Part shown: positions 50,828 to 59,686 of the stretch, piece after piece | Layout of the letters: every line of letters begins with the position of its first letter | How positions within the stretch are numbered: the stretch's first letter is position 1 | NCBI RefSeq assembly: GCF_001708505.1 | Contig: NZ_CP015992.1 | Coordinates: 5,022,001 to 5,086,000 of the forward strand | Length of the DNA stretch: 64,000 bases | Source: Pseudomonas sp. TCU-HL1 | GTDB lineage: Bacteria; Pseudomonadota; Gammaproteobacteria; Pseudomonadales; Pseudomonadaceae | Direction of reading: 5' to 3' | The notes under the pieces: generated by a model | The model's database searches: none | Seen by the model: only the letters and a program-made list of their open reading frames with translations | Told to the model about the DNA's origin: nothing | Program-made: the position numbers and the translations under genes

Positions 50828-52312
50828 ATGACCCGTTTCGAAGTCCCTCGTCCTGCCGCTGGTTCGCTGCAGGAGGAAATCGTCGCGCTGGACGCCCTGC
50901 CCTTGTCGGAGGCCATTCGCTCGCGTCAGCTGTCCTGCCGTGAAGTGATGCAGGCCTACCTGGAACAGATCGACCGATTCAATCCACAGGTCAACGCCGT
51001 GGTCGCCATGCGGCCGGCTGAGGCGCTGCTGAGCGACGCCGACAAGCGCGACCGCCAGTTGGCCAACGGCCAATGGCTGGGCTGGATGCACGGCATGCCG
51101 CAAGCAGTGAAGGACCTCGCCGCCTGTGCCGGCCTGCCCACCAGCATGGGTTCACCGCTGTTTGCCGGGCAGGTCGCCCAGCACGACGCCATCGCCGTCT
51201 CGCGGGTGCGGGCGGCCGGCGCGATCTTCATCGGCAAGACCAACGTGCCGGAGTTCGGCCTCGGCTCGCAAAGCTACAACAGCGTGTTCGGCACCACCGG
51301 CAATGCCTATGACCCGAGCCTCTGCGCGGGTGGTAGCAGCGGTGGCGCGGCGGCTGCCCTGGCCCTGCGCCTGCTGCCGGTCGCCGATGGCAGCGACATG
51401 ATGGGCTCGCTACGCAACCCGGCCGCCTTCAATAACGTCTATGGCCTGCGTCCGTCCCTGGGCCGCGTTCCCTTTGGCCCCACGCCGGAACTGTTCGCCC
51501 AGCAACTGGCCACGGAGGGCCCCATGGGCCGCAGCGTGGCCGATGTGGCGGCACTGCTGCGCACCCAGGCCGGCCCCCATCGCGCCACGCCGCTGGCGCT
51601 GGCCAGCGCGGCCGATCTGATTGGCCCATTGCAGCGCGACTTCGACGGCGCACGCATAGGCTGGCTGGGCGACCTGGGCGGCCACCTGCCCATGGAACAC
51701 GGCCTGCTGGCCCTCTGCGAAAGCGCCCTGGCGGATTTCCGCGACCTGGGTTGCCAGGTCGAGGACTGCCTGCCGGCGTTCGACATGGAGCGACTCTGGC
51801 GCTGCTGGCTGGTGCACCGCCAGTGGCTGGTGGCCGGCAGCCTGGCCGGGGCCCACACCGATCCGGCGCGGCGCGCGCAACTCAAGCCCGAAGCGATCTG
51901 GGAAGTGGAAAGCGGCCTTGGCCTCAGCGCTGCGGACGTCTACCAGGCCTCGGTGGATCGCAGCGACTGGCACCGCGCGCTGGAAAAACTCTTCGAGCGT
52001 TACGACTTCCTGCTTCTGCCCAGTGCGCAGGTGTTTCCTTTCGATGCAACGCTGCACTGGCCCAAAGCCATAGCCGGCCACGAAATGGACACCTACCACC
52101 GCTGGATGGAAGTGGTGATCGGCGCCACCCTGGCCGGCATCCCGGCGATGAGCGTTCCGGTGGGGTTCAACCCCGCCGGCCTGCCCATGGGTCTGCAGAT
52201 TCTGGGCCCGGCCCAGGCCGACCTGGCGGTGTTGCAACTGGCCCACGCCCACGAACAGCTCACCCAGTGGGTACGCAACTGCCCGCCACCGTTGCTGCAA
52301 GAGGCTCGCTAA
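50828..52312 (+). CDS. Amidase (amidase signature family)
   Basis: A 494-residue enzyme hydrolysing carboxamides. The Ser-cisSer-Lys triad is visible: Lys in MPQAVKDLAACAG (about residue 96), the signature CAGGSSGGAAAALALRL (Ser nucleophile region about 172), and cis-Ser in ADGSDMMGSLRNPAAF. Its ATG follows the transporter stop with no gap (TAAATG), with GGAG just before, so it is co-translated. Amidohydrolase, transporter and amidase together suggest stepwise degradation of an N-acylated amide, but the substrate is not known. Confidence 0.93.
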   Translation: MTRFEVPRPAAGSLQEEIVALDALPLSEAIRSRQLSCREVMQAYLEQIDRFNPQVNAVVAMRPAEALLSDADKRDRQLANGQWLGWMHGMPQAVKDLAACAGLPTSMGSPLFAGQVAQHDAIAVSRVRAAGAIFIGKTNVPEFGLGSQSYNSVFGTTGNAYDPSLCAGGSSGGAAAALALRLLPVADGSDMMGSLRNPAAFNNVYGLRPSLGRVPFGPTPELFAQQLATEGPMGRSVADVAALLRTQAGPHRATPLALASAADLIGPLQRDFDGARIGWLGDLGGHLPMEHGLLALCESALADFRDLGCQVEDCLPAFDMERLWRCWLVHRQWLVAGSLAGAHTDPARRAQLKPEAIWEVESGLGLSAADVYQASVDRSDWHRALEKLFERYDFLLLPSAQVFPFDATLHWPKAIAGHEMDTYHRWMEVVIGATLAGIPAMSVPVGFNPAGLPMGLQILGPAQADLAVLQLAHAHEQLTQWVRNCPPPLLQEAR

Positions 52313-52400
52313 GCGAATGGCAAGCGCGGCCGGCAAATTCAGGTCCCGATCTTGCAGCGTCATCACAGTGGATACAGCCGAGACGCGGCAGGGGACGGAC

Positions 52401-53171
52401 ATGCAGGGCAGAGACGAACATGGCACGGTGAGGTCAGTGGAACGGGCGCTGGCGATCGTCGAACTGCTCGGTGAACACCAGGAGTTGGGGCTGGAGGAAC
52501 TGCACTACCTCACCGGCCTGCCCAAGGCCACCGTATCGCGCCTGCTGCATACCCTGCTGGAACAGGACTGGATCTACCGTGGCCTGTGCGACCGCCGTTA
52601 CCGGCTGCGCGCACGGCGACTGTTCGGCGATCCCATCCAGCGCTTCAGCCGGCATCTGGTGGAGCAGGCCGCGCCGCTACTGCGCGAGCTTAGCGAACGC
52701 ACCGGGCTGGTGGCGGACCTGTCGTTCTTCGATGGCGATGACCTGCACGTGATGGAGAGTTCCATTCCTGAGGTGCTGCGCAAACGCTACCCGGTCAACC
52801 GCCTGGTGGTTGGCCTGCAGGCCAGTCTGTTCCACTCGGCCATGGGCAAGGCCTGCCTGGGCGAACTGGACAGCGCCGAGGTCCAGCGCCTGGCCCAGCG
52901 CCACCGGCTGAGCGGTGACGACCTGTTGCGCGCCCATGAACAGGCACACAACCTGGGCTTCGGCGAACGCACCGAAGGCTCCTGGGAATATGCGGTGCGC
53001 CTGCCCTTCCTGATTCGCGCCGTCGCCCTGCCGATACGCAATCAGGGGCGACTGGTAGGCAGCATCGCCTTGCACTGGCCACGGGATGCCTACAGCGTCG
53101 AAAGTGTCCAGCAGCGACATCTCGGCAGCCTGGCCGAAACCATCAGCCAATTGCAGAACAATCTAGGCTGA
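52401..53171 (+). CDS. IclR-family transcriptional regulator
   Basis: A 256-residue regulator. The N-terminal winged HTH is VRSVERALAIVELLGEHQEL then LTGLPKATVSRLLHTLLEQ (about residues 12-50). The C-terminal IclR effector domain has LSERTGLVADLSFFDGDDLHVME and SAMGKACLGEL. ATG 52401 follows GGGGA; an earlier frame to 52317 has no signal. It lies downstream of the amidase gene and upstream of the OprD-type porin, and is likely the regulator of this cluster. A TGGAAT-ATTCCA palindrome sits between it and the porin. Confidence 0.92.
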   Translation: MQGRDEHGTVRSVERALAIVELLGEHQELGLEELHYLTGLPKATVSRLLHTLLEQDWIYRGLCDRRYRLRARRLFGDPIQRFSRHLVEQAAPLLRELSERTGLVADLSFFDGDDLHVMESSIPEVLRKRYPVNRLVVGLQASLFHSAMGKACLGELDSAEVQRLAQRHRLSGDDLLRAHEQAHNLGFGERTEGSWEYAVRLPFLIRAVALPIRNQGRLVGSIALHWPRDAYSVESVQQRHLGSLAETISQLQNNLG

Positions 53172-53234
53172 GTCCACCCACCTAAACCTGGAAGTTACCG
53201 CCCTAAACTTCGGCGGCAACTTCCCGCGCGCACG

Positions 53235-53250
53235 TGGAATACGCATTCCA
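53235..53250 (+). promoter_or_regulatory. TGGAAT-ACGC-ATTCCA palindrome, candidate IclR operator
   Basis: A perfect six-base inverted repeat with a four-base spacer, about 105 bases upstream of the porin ATG. It resembles the E. coli IclR site (TGGAAATNATTTCCA). It is placed between the IclR gene and the porin gene, so porin control by this regulator is plausible. Confidence 0.55.
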
Positions 53251-53354
53251 TAGTGTGGAACTCAATTGGATTGCCCTTTATTCACGTGATTCGACAATAG
53301 AGCCCGGCCCGAACATCGGCCTTACCGTCAAAACACAAGAATAAAGGTGATGAG

Positions 53355-54662
53355 ATGTACAACGTTCGCTGCAAGTACCTGGCAGGGATTGCCGGATGCT
53401 TATTGGCCGGGAGTGCAAGTGCCGATGGTTTTATCGCTGACAGTGTCACCTCGATGCGTTACAGCCAGTTCTACTGGAAGGAAAACAATGGTGATGGCGT
53501 CGGCCCCACCCGTGACGAATGGGTTCAGGGTACGCAATTCAGCTTCAACTCCGGCTGGTACCGCGATGTGCTCGGCATGGATTACAGCTATGGCTTGGCC
53601 GATGACCTGCGCGTCGGCGACGAGGCCAACAGCATCAGCAACCTCGAACCCGACGACTCGGTGCAATCGCCTCACGGCCTGGCGAAACCACTGGAAGCCT
53701 ACCTCCGTGGCCGCCTTCAGGGCGACGCGGGCGAACTGGTGGTCGGCGGCGGCAAGAAGGTTCGCCGCTACGCCCAGTACTTCGACGACGCCACACGTAT
53801 CCTCCCCGCCGGCACGCTGGGCCTGGACGCGGACTACCGCGTCGGTGGCCTGACCCTGCGCTACAGCCATATCGGGCAGTTCAGCCCACGCAACGAGAAC
53901 GGCTGGGGCGATGACTTGACCAATTTCCGCGGCGAAAGAATCGACAAGCTGCAGCTCTACGCCCTGAACTACCAGTTGCCCTTCGGCAGCCGGCTGCTGG
54001 GCGAGTACGCCGAATCCCACCAGTACCTGCGCGCTGCCTCCCTCAAGCTGGAGCACAGCGTCAACCTGGGTGCCGGCCGTTTTATCGATCTCTACGCCAC
54101 CCATGGCATGCAGCAGGATGCCGGGGACCGATTCGAATACGGCGGCGTACTCGGCCTCTACCGGGCGGAGAGCTCCCACGATGCGCGATACGTCGATCTG
54201 TCTGCCAAGTACCGGACAGCCAACTACTACTTGGGCATGACCTACAACAAAGTTCGCGGCGATGACTTCGACCGGGTGTTCTTCAGCAAGGACCACGGTG
54301 CCTGGAACAGCAGCGCAAAGTTGTTTTACTTCTTCGGCGTTGAAGATGAAGAGATGTTCAAGCTGATGGGCGGAACAAACTTCTCGGCCATTGGCATTCC
54401 ACAACTAAGGCTGGACGTCCACTATGCATTCTCTGACCACGCTGCCGGTTATGAGGGATTCTCCCGGCGTGAATTCCAGAGCGTATTGCAATACAGCTTC
54501 GACGGCCTTCTGAAAGGTTTGAGCCTGGCTTGGTTGCACAATGAGTTTCATACCAAGGGGCAGCCGGACGGCATCGAACGCACCAGCACCTCACGCGGGC
54601 CTGCAGGGATCATCACCCACAATGCCGAGCGGGTTTATATGAGTTACGTCTTCAAGTTCTGA
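53355..54662 (+). CDS. OprD-family outer membrane porin
   Basis: A 435-residue substrate-specific porin. A signal peptide (about residues 1-23, ending SASA) precedes DGFIADSVTSMRYSQFYWKE. The barrel strands follow the OprD pattern (GYLRGRLQGDAGELVVGGGKK, LGLDADYRVGGLTLRYSHIG) and the protein ends with the aromatic VFKF required for outer-membrane insertion. AAGGTGATGAG precedes the ATG. With the adjacent amidase cluster it probably admits the amide substrate. OprD paralogs differ widely in substrate. Confidence 0.93.
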   Translation: MYNVRCKYLAGIAGCLLAGSASADGFIADSVTSMRYSQFYWKENNGDGVGPTRDEWVQGTQFSFNSGWYRDVLGMDYSYGLADDLRVGDEANSISNLEPDDSVQSPHGLAKPLEAYLRGRLQGDAGELVVGGGKKVRRYAQYFDDATRILPAGTLGLDADYRVGGLTLRYSHIGQFSPRNENGWGDDLTNFRGERIDKLQLYALNYQLPFGSRLLGEYAESHQYLRAASLKLEHSVNLGAGRFIDLYATHGMQQDAGDRFEYGGVLGLYRAESSHDARYVDLSAKYRTANYYLGMTYNKVRGDDFDRVFFSKDHGAWNSSAKLFYFFGVEDEEMFKLMGGTNFSAIGIPQLRLDVHYAFSDHAAGYEGFSRREFQSVLQYSFDGLLKGLSLAWLHNEFHTKGQPDGIERTSTSRGPAGIITHNAERVYMSYVFKF

Positions 54663-54688
54663 AGGTCGCGACGCCCCCTCTCCCCCAA

Positions 54689-54713
54689 CCCCTCTCCCAG
54701 AAGAGGAGAGGGG
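54689..54713. repeat. CCCCTCTCC / GGAGAGGGG hairpin repeat
   Basis: Nine-base-pair stem with a seven-base loop just after the porin gene. Same family as 38302-38328. It lacks a T-tract. Confidence 0.6.
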
Positions 54714-54915
54714 TGACTCGCGCCGGCGAGGCCCAAGCATCCGGAAGCCCACACGAGCCTGAAACGTTGCAGAGGCGGTGGGGCATCCCGACGACAGCCA
54801 AAGGGACTCGCCCGGCAAGGCGAAACAGAAACCTGATACCCACTCGGTAATGAGCCGGGCCGCCATCACCAAATCAGCTCACTAGTCATTGCACCAGAGC
54901 GTCAAATCACTCATC

Positions 54916-54949
54916 AAAAAGCCCCCGGACCACAAGGCACGGGGGCTTT
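54916..54949 (-). terminator. Rho-independent terminator after the coiled-coil gene
   Basis: On the minus strand AAAGCCCCCG / CGGGGGCTTTTTG, 15 bases beyond the stop at 54965. Confidence 0.85.
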
Positions 54950-54964
54950 CGTCAAACCAGCGGA

Positions 54965-55816
54965 TCAGCGCATGTTGAGCTGCTGCTGCAGGTTCTGCAC
55001 CTGGGTTTGCAGAGTGCTGATGTTGCGGGTCATCTGCGCGCGGAACGCATCGAACTCGGCGGTGCTGGCGCCCTGGGAGGGGGCCGGACGGTTATCCAGT
55101 TCGCTGCGCAGTACCAGCAGATCCTGCTCCAGGCCCTTGATCGCCTGGTTCGGATTCCCCTGCCTCTTCAGAGCTTCGACATCACTGCCCAGGCCTTTCA
55201 GGCGGCTGTCGAACTGGGCGATATCGCCCTGGGCGGCTTTCAGCCTGGTCTGCTCGGCGGCCAGGCCATCGAGCTTGCTGCCCAGCTGGCTACCCACCTG
55301 GGTCGCGGCGCTCTGGACGGTCCTGACGTCGGCGGCAAGCTGGTCGACGCGCTTGCCCTGGCTGCCAAGCTGGGCGCTGGCCGCGGCTTGCTGCCTGGAC
55401 AGTTCGGCCACCTTGGCCTGCAGTTGCTTGAGCTGCAGCTTCAAGGACTCGCTGCCGCTGGTGATGTTGGATTCAGTGGCAACCACCTTGCCGGAGATAT
55501 CCTGGATGCGGCCGGCCGCTTCTTCGCTGATGCGGGCGAAGCTTTCCTGAGTAGCGACCAGCTGCTGCTCCATCAGGCTGATCTGCTGGAAGCTCCACCA
55601 ACCCAGGCCGCAGAGGGCAACCACCAGAGCAACGACCAGGGCCCAGAGCGGGCCGGTGCTGGCGCCCTTGACCGCGGGTGCGGCGGCGGAATGGCCATTG
55701 TGGCGGTGATGCAGGGATTCGGCGGCGGCCGGGTGATGATCGAACTCGTCACGATCACGGTCATCGGTGGTCAGGCTGGGGACATCATCCACTTCGTCGA
55801 GGGCGTCATTACGCAT
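54965..55816 (-). CDS. Membrane-anchored coiled-coil protein
   Basis: A 283-residue protein of unknown function. Residues 1-50 are acidic and His-rich (cytoplasmic). A single membrane helix follows at about 56-75 (LWALVVALVVALCGLGWWSF). The remainder (about 80-283) is a long coiled coil with heptads of Leu/Ala (LKLQLKQLQAKVAELSRQQA and ISTLQTQVQNLQQQL). Such proteins often act as periplasmic spacers or scaffolds. AAAGG precedes ATG 55816. No partner gene is adjacent; the terminator at 54916 closes the unit. Confidence 0.82.
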   Translation of the reverse strand: MRNDALDEVDDVPSLTTDDRDRDEFDHHPAAAESLHHRHNGHSAAAPAVKGASTGPLWALVVALVVALCGLGWWSFQQISLMEQQLVATQESFARISEEAAGRIQDISGKVVATESNITSGSESLKLQLKQLQAKVAELSRQQAAASAQLGSQGKRVDQLAADVRTVQSAATQVGSQLGSKLDGLAAEQTRLKAAQGDIAQFDSRLKGLGSDVEALKRQGNPNQAIKGLEQDLLVLRSELDNRPAPSQGASTAEFDAFRAQMTRNISTLQTQVQNLQQQLNMR

Positions 55817-56117
55817 GGGGGGACCTTTGGGGAGAAACGCAGAACCGCGAATGCCCGGAAGTATACCGGTTCGCACGGCGGTCTTCAGCGTCGCGCCACG
55901 GCAGTGCGGATTGCACCGCAGGGGAGCAGCGACCCTCGGTTGACCACGCCGGAGCCCGGCAGTTCCGGCCTCCGGCGCCTGGTACGGGGTTTGCTAGCCA
56001 GTTGCCAGCCCCAGCACGGGGCATGCCAGGAAAGCGCCAGGCCGGGTCGTCGGCTCCGGCGCACTCCAGATCCGCCAGGACCAGGGCGGACCATCTTCAA
56101 CCATGGGGGAAGAAGGA
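55817..56117. other. 301-base divergent intergenic region
   Basis: This separates the coiled-coil gene (minus) from a small plus-strand gene. A minus-strand -10-like TATACT (55859-55864) is the only promoter-like element I see, with a weak CTGAAG 17 bases upstream of it. No coding frame is convincing. Confidence 0.4.
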
Positions 56118-56381
56118 ATGGAATTGACCAAGGCTGTACTGGATTGCATGCAGGCCCTGCGGCGCCAGCTCCGCGAAGAACAGGCTGTGGATATCCGCCT
56201 CAGTCAGCCCGATGCCGTTCTGTCCATGCTCAACGCCTGCGCCGAATCCCAGCACGACGCCACGCGCGAACTGGGCGAGCACCTCAGCAGCCTGACCGGC
56301 GTGCGCCAGAAGCCGCCGGTGCTCAGCGAAGAGGAGCTGATCAGGAAGTACACGCAATACGCGGGTCCCTTGAGGGGCTAG
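56118..56381 (+). CDS. Small hypothetical protein
   Basis: An 87-residue mostly helical protein, MELTKAVLDCMQALRRQLRE at the start and LSEEELIRKYTQYAGPL at the end. The ATG at 56118 is preceded by GGGGGAAG; another ATG five codons upstream (56103) lacks a site. I do not recognise a family. It lies four bases before the stop of the convergent epimerase gene. Confidence 0.6.
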   Translation: MELTKAVLDCMQALRRQLREEQAVDIRLSQPDAVLSMLNACAESQHDATRELGEHLSSLTGVRQKPPVLSEEELIRKYTQYAGPLRG

Positions 56382-56385
56382 CCGA

Positions 56386-57375
56386 TCAGGGCTGCTGCGC
56401 CCCCCACCAGGCACAGAACTCATCCAGTGCCGCCCACACGCTTACCTGCGGGTCGTAGTCCAAGTACTGCCGCGCGCGGCTGATATCCAGGGAGAAGTCC
56501 TTGGCCATCACCGCCACGGCCAGGCGATAGAGTGACGGCTCCGGACGCCCCGGCAGCAGCTTGCAAACCGATTCGTTCAACAGCGCGGCACTGTAGGCGA
56601 GCCCATAGGGGACATGGCGGGTCACCTGGGGCTCGCCCAGCTTGCGCAGCACGTAGTTGACCACGTCCCACAACGGTACCGGCTGGCCATTGCTAATGTT
56701 GTAGGCCTGGCCCAGCGCCGGGCCGGCGGCCAGCAGGCCACTGAGCAGGGCATCATTGAGGTTCTGCACACTGGTGAAGTCAACCTTGTTCAGGCCGTTG
56801 CCGATGATCTTCAGTCGCCCCTTGCGTTGCATGGCGATCAGCCGGGGGAAGATGCTCGTGTCGCCGGCGCCGGTGACGAATCGCGGGCGGAAGGCAATGA
56901 CTTCGAGGCCGAACTCCTCGGCGGCGAAGACCTTCTGCTCGGCCAGGTACTTGGTCGCGCCATAGTGGTCGGAGAAGCGCTTGGGCACCTGCTCTTCGCC
57001 GATCCCCACATGAGCACGGCCGTCGAAGTAGATGGACGGTGACGACAGATGCACCAGTCGCCGCACCCGCTGCTTCAAGCACGCTTCCACCACGTTCTCG
57101 GTGACCTGCACGTTGGCCTGGTAGAAATGCTCGTACTTGCCCCAGACGCCCACCGCACCCGCGCAGTGCGCCACCGCATCGACTTCGTGGCACAGACGCT
57201 GCACCAGTTCCGGGTCCGACAGGTCGCCCTGGATGAACTCGGCGCCCCGCTTCACCAGATGCTCCACCCCTTCGGGACGGCGGCCGTTCACCCGCACATC
57301 GAGCCCCTGCTCCAGGGCGAAACGGGCAAAACGCCCGCCGATGAACCCACTCGCCCCCGTCACCAGAATCTTCAT
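56386..57375 (-). CDS. NAD-dependent epimerase/dehydratase (3-beta-HSD-like)
   Basis: A 329-residue extended short-chain dehydrogenase. The NAD motif is KILVTGASGFIGGRFARFAL. The segment DAVAHCAGAVGVWGKYEHFY follows, and the catalytic Tyr-x3-Lys is in HYGATKYLAEQKVF. It resembles bacterial 3-beta-hydroxysteroid dehydrogenase/isomerase-type proteins and nucleotide-sugar epimerases, and the substrate is unknown. AAGGGG precedes the ATG. It is divergent from the saccharopine dehydrogenase-like gene. Confidence 0.9.
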   Translation of the reverse strand: MKILVTGASGFIGGRFARFALEQGLDVRVNGRRPEGVEHLVKRGAEFIQGDLSDPELVQRLCHEVDAVAHCAGAVGVWGKYEHFYQANVQVTENVVEACLKQRVRRLVHLSSPSIYFDGRAHVGIGEEQVPKRFSDHYGATKYLAEQKVFAAEEFGLEVIAFRPRFVTGAGDTSIFPRLIAMQRKGRLKIIGNGLNKVDFTSVQNLNDALLSGLLAAGPALGQAYNISNGQPVPLWDVVNYVLRKLGEPQVTRHVPYGLAYSAALLNESVCKLLPGRPEPSLYRLAVAVMAKDFSLDISRARQYLDYDPQVSVWAALDEFCAWWGAQQP

Positions 57376-57551
57376 CAGTCGCCCCTTGGTACACCTTGTG
57401 ATGCCCGCGACTCTAGCAGCCCTGGCGCCTGCCAGGTGTGGCGTCGCGAGCCAATAGAACGACTCTGAACGCTAACCCCGGCCATCGTTCCCGCCCGAGC
57501 CGGTGCCGTGGGCTACCTTTGTTTGCGAAACCACCGCCGAGGAACCACGCA

Positions 57552-58613
57552 GTGAGCACGAAAACCTGGATGATCTATGGCGCCTACGGCTACACCGGCC
57601 AACTGGTGGCCGAGGAAGCCCTGCGGCAAGGGAAAGTACCGATCCTCGCCGGCCGCGACCCGGCCCGGCTGGAAGCCCTGGGCAGCCGTCTCGGCCTGCC
57701 GACCCGGGTCTTCGACCTGAGCGACCCGGTCCACGCTGCGGAGCGCCTGGAAGGCGTCTCGGTGGTCGCCCATTGCGCCGGCCCCTTCTCCGCCACTAGT
57801 ACGCCGATGATCCAGGCCTGCCTCACCAGCGGCACCCACTACCTGGACATCACCGGCGAAATCACCGTGTTCGCCCTCGCCCATGCCCAGGATGCGGCGG
57901 CACGCAAGGCCGGCATTGTGATCTGCCCCGGCGTGGGGTTCGACGTCATCCCCACCGACTGCGTGGCGGCCTGCCTCAAGACCGCCCTACCGGACGCCAC
58001 TCACCTGGCCCTGGGCTTCGACAGCGACAGCGGGCTGTCGCCGGGCACCGCCAAGACCAGCATCGAGGGCCTGGCCCAGGGTGGCCAGGTGCGCGAGAAC
58101 GGCCGTCTGCGCCCGGTGCCCCTGGGCCATCGCCGCCGCGAGATCGACTTCGGGCGCGGAACGAAATCTGCGGTGACCATCCCCTGGGGCGATGTGGCCA
58201 CTGCCTTCTACTCCACCGGCATTCCCAATATCGAGGTCTATCTGCCGGCGCCCGCCGCGCTGGCGCTGGGCATGCGCCTGAGCGATCCGCTGCGCGGCCT
58301 GCTGGCCGGCGAGTGGATACAGGGCAAGTTGAAGGGACTGGTGACCCGCAACCTCAGGGGGCCGGACGAAGTCACCCGCGTACGCAGGCCCACCTGGGTC
58401 TGGGGCGAGGTCCGCAATGCGGCCGGCGAACGTCGCACCGCCTACCTGGAAACCGCCAATGGTTACCAGGTCACGGTGCATGGCGTGCTGCATGCTGTGC
58501 GCCATATGCTGGATTACCAGGGTGAAGGCGGCTACTTCACACCCTCGCTGCTGCTCGGTGACCGCTGCATAGAACAATTGCCCGGCTCAGGGCAGATCCG
58601 CATCACGGCCTAG
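57552..58613 (+). CDS. Saccharopine dehydrogenase-like NADP-binding protein
   Basis: A 353-residue oxidoreductase of the saccharopine dehydrogenase/trans-acting enoyl reductase type. The N-terminal Rossmann motif is WMIYGAYGYTGQLVAEEALR, followed by VVAHCAGPFSATSTPMIQAC and GTHYLDITGEI. The start is GTG at 57552, preceded by GAGGAA, as the upstream extension to 57438 has no similarity. The physiological substrate is not known; neighbours give no pathway clue. Confidence 0.87.
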   Translation: MSTKTWMIYGAYGYTGQLVAEEALRQGKVPILAGRDPARLEALGSRLGLPTRVFDLSDPVHAAERLEGVSVVAHCAGPFSATSTPMIQACLTSGTHYLDITGEITVFALAHAQDAAARKAGIVICPGVGFDVIPTDCVAACLKTALPDATHLALGFDSDSGLSPGTAKTSIEGLAQGGQVRENGRLRPVPLGHRRREIDFGRGTKSAVTIPWGDVATAFYSTGIPNIEVYLPAPAALALGMRLSDPLRGLLAGEWIQGKLKGLVTRNLRGPDEVTRVRRPTWVWGEVRNAAGERRTAYLETANGYQVTVHGVLHAVRHMLDYQGEGGYFTPSLLLGDRCIEQLPGSGQIRITA

Positions 58614-58689
58614 CCCCGCAGCGAAAGCTCCGCGATGCAGGCACCCTGGCTGATAGGTATCGCGGACTCCCTCCCGGGAAGGCAGGCTT

Positions 58690-59586
58690 TCAACGTGCCA
58701 GGGGAACCAGCCAGCGGCTGGCGGCCCTGGCCAGGTGGTCGGTGAGCAGACTGAGCAGCTCGCCGCCATGGCGCCAATGGTGCCAGTAGAGCGGCACGTC
58801 GATGGGGTGGTCGGGAATCAGTTCCTGCAGTTCACCCCGCGCCATCTGAATGACGACCTGCTGCTCCGGCACCAGCCCCCAGCCCAGCCCCCCTTCGGTC
58901 AGGCGTACGAAGCCTTCGGATGAGGGGCACAGGTGGTGGATGAAGCCGCCGTCGACACCGAGAGCCTGCAGGTAGCGATGCTGCAACAGGTCATCCGGTC
59001 CGAACACGATGGCCGGTGAACGCGCCAGCGCCGTCGGCGTCACCCCCTTGGGAAAATGCCGTTCGATGAAGGCCGGGCTGGCCAGGGCGCGGTAACGCAT
59101 GGCACCCAACAGCAGGCTGCGGGCCCCCGCCACCGGCCGCTCGGCAGCGCAGACACAGGCGGCCACTTCACCGGCGCGCATGCGTTTCAGGCCCACCTCC
59201 TGATCCTCTACCACCAGATCCGTCAGCACCCGCTGTTCGGCGCAGAAGTCCCCGACCGCTGCCGCCCACCAGGTCGCCAGGCTGTCGGCATTGAGAGCAA
59301 TGCGAAGGCGCTCCGGCATACCGCCTTCCTCCAGCGCCGGCACCTGGCGTTGCAGATCCCGTTCCAGCAGGCGCACCTGCTGCACATGGTTGAGCAGGCG
59401 TGTACCCACCTCGGTCGGTGCAGGCGGCGCGGCGCGTATCAGTACCGGCTGGCCGACCCTGGCCTCCAGCAGCTTGATCCGCTGTGACACAGCCGACTGC
59501 GACAAGCCCAGCAACTGGGCCGCGCGCTCGAACCCACCCTGCTCCACCACGGCCGCCAGGGCCGCCAGTAACTTGTAGTCGAACAA
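58690..59586 (-). CDS. argP: LysR-type regulator ArgP (IciA)
   Basis: ArgP activates the arginine/lysine exporter argO and responds to Arg and Lys. The 298 residues have an N-terminal winged HTH (LLAALAAVVEQGGFERAAQL then LGLSQSAVSQRIKLLEAR) and a periplasmic-binding-like effector domain. The start codon is TTG at 59586, with AGGAAA upstream. The gene is divergent from the ACT protein and argO, exactly the expected target arrangement. Confidence 0.9.
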   Translation of the reverse strand: MFDYKLLAALAAVVEQGGFERAAQLLGLSQSAVSQRIKLLEARVGQPVLIRAAPPAPTEVGTRLLNHVQQVRLLERDLQRQVPALEEGGMPERLRIALNADSLATWWAAAVGDFCAEQRVLTDLVVEDQEVGLKRMRAGEVAACVCAAERPVAGARSLLLGAMRYRALASPAFIERHFPKGVTPTALARSPAIVFGPDDLLQHRYLQALGVDGGFIHHLCPSSEGFVRLTEGGLGWGLVPEQQVVIQMARGELQELIPDHPIDVPLYWHHWRHGGELLSLLTDHLARAASRWLVPLAR

Positions 59587-59686
59587 ATCAGATTTCCTAA
59601 TGATAGATCAGCATGATTCGTTTTCCTTATACAGGGTCGCGCCACACACTCGCCACATCCCAACCCGTCGTAGCGAAGGAAGCACC
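59587..59686. promoter_or_regulatory. argP / ACT-argO divergent promoter region
   Basis: A 100-base region rich in A+T relative to the window (TTTCCTAATGATAGATCAG... TTTTCCTTATACAGG). It contains partial inverted ATGAT repeats and a TTATAC that may be a -10 box for the plus genes. LysR-type T-N11-A sites are likely here but I cannot place one exactly. Confidence 0.4.

Larger units (their letters stand above)
54663..54964. other. 302-base intergenic stretch between convergent genes
   Basis: No coding frame is convincing. It contains the CCCCTCTCC hairpin at 54689-54713, which may end porin transcription, and the minus-strand terminator at 54916-54949. The middle (54720-54900) shows nothing recognisable. 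Confidence 0.5.

Noticed and set aside
49493..51103. 536-codon minus-strand frame opposite the MHS transporter and amidase
   Set aside because: It spans two well-supported genes on the other strand and reads as Gln/Gly/His-rich low-complexity sequence.
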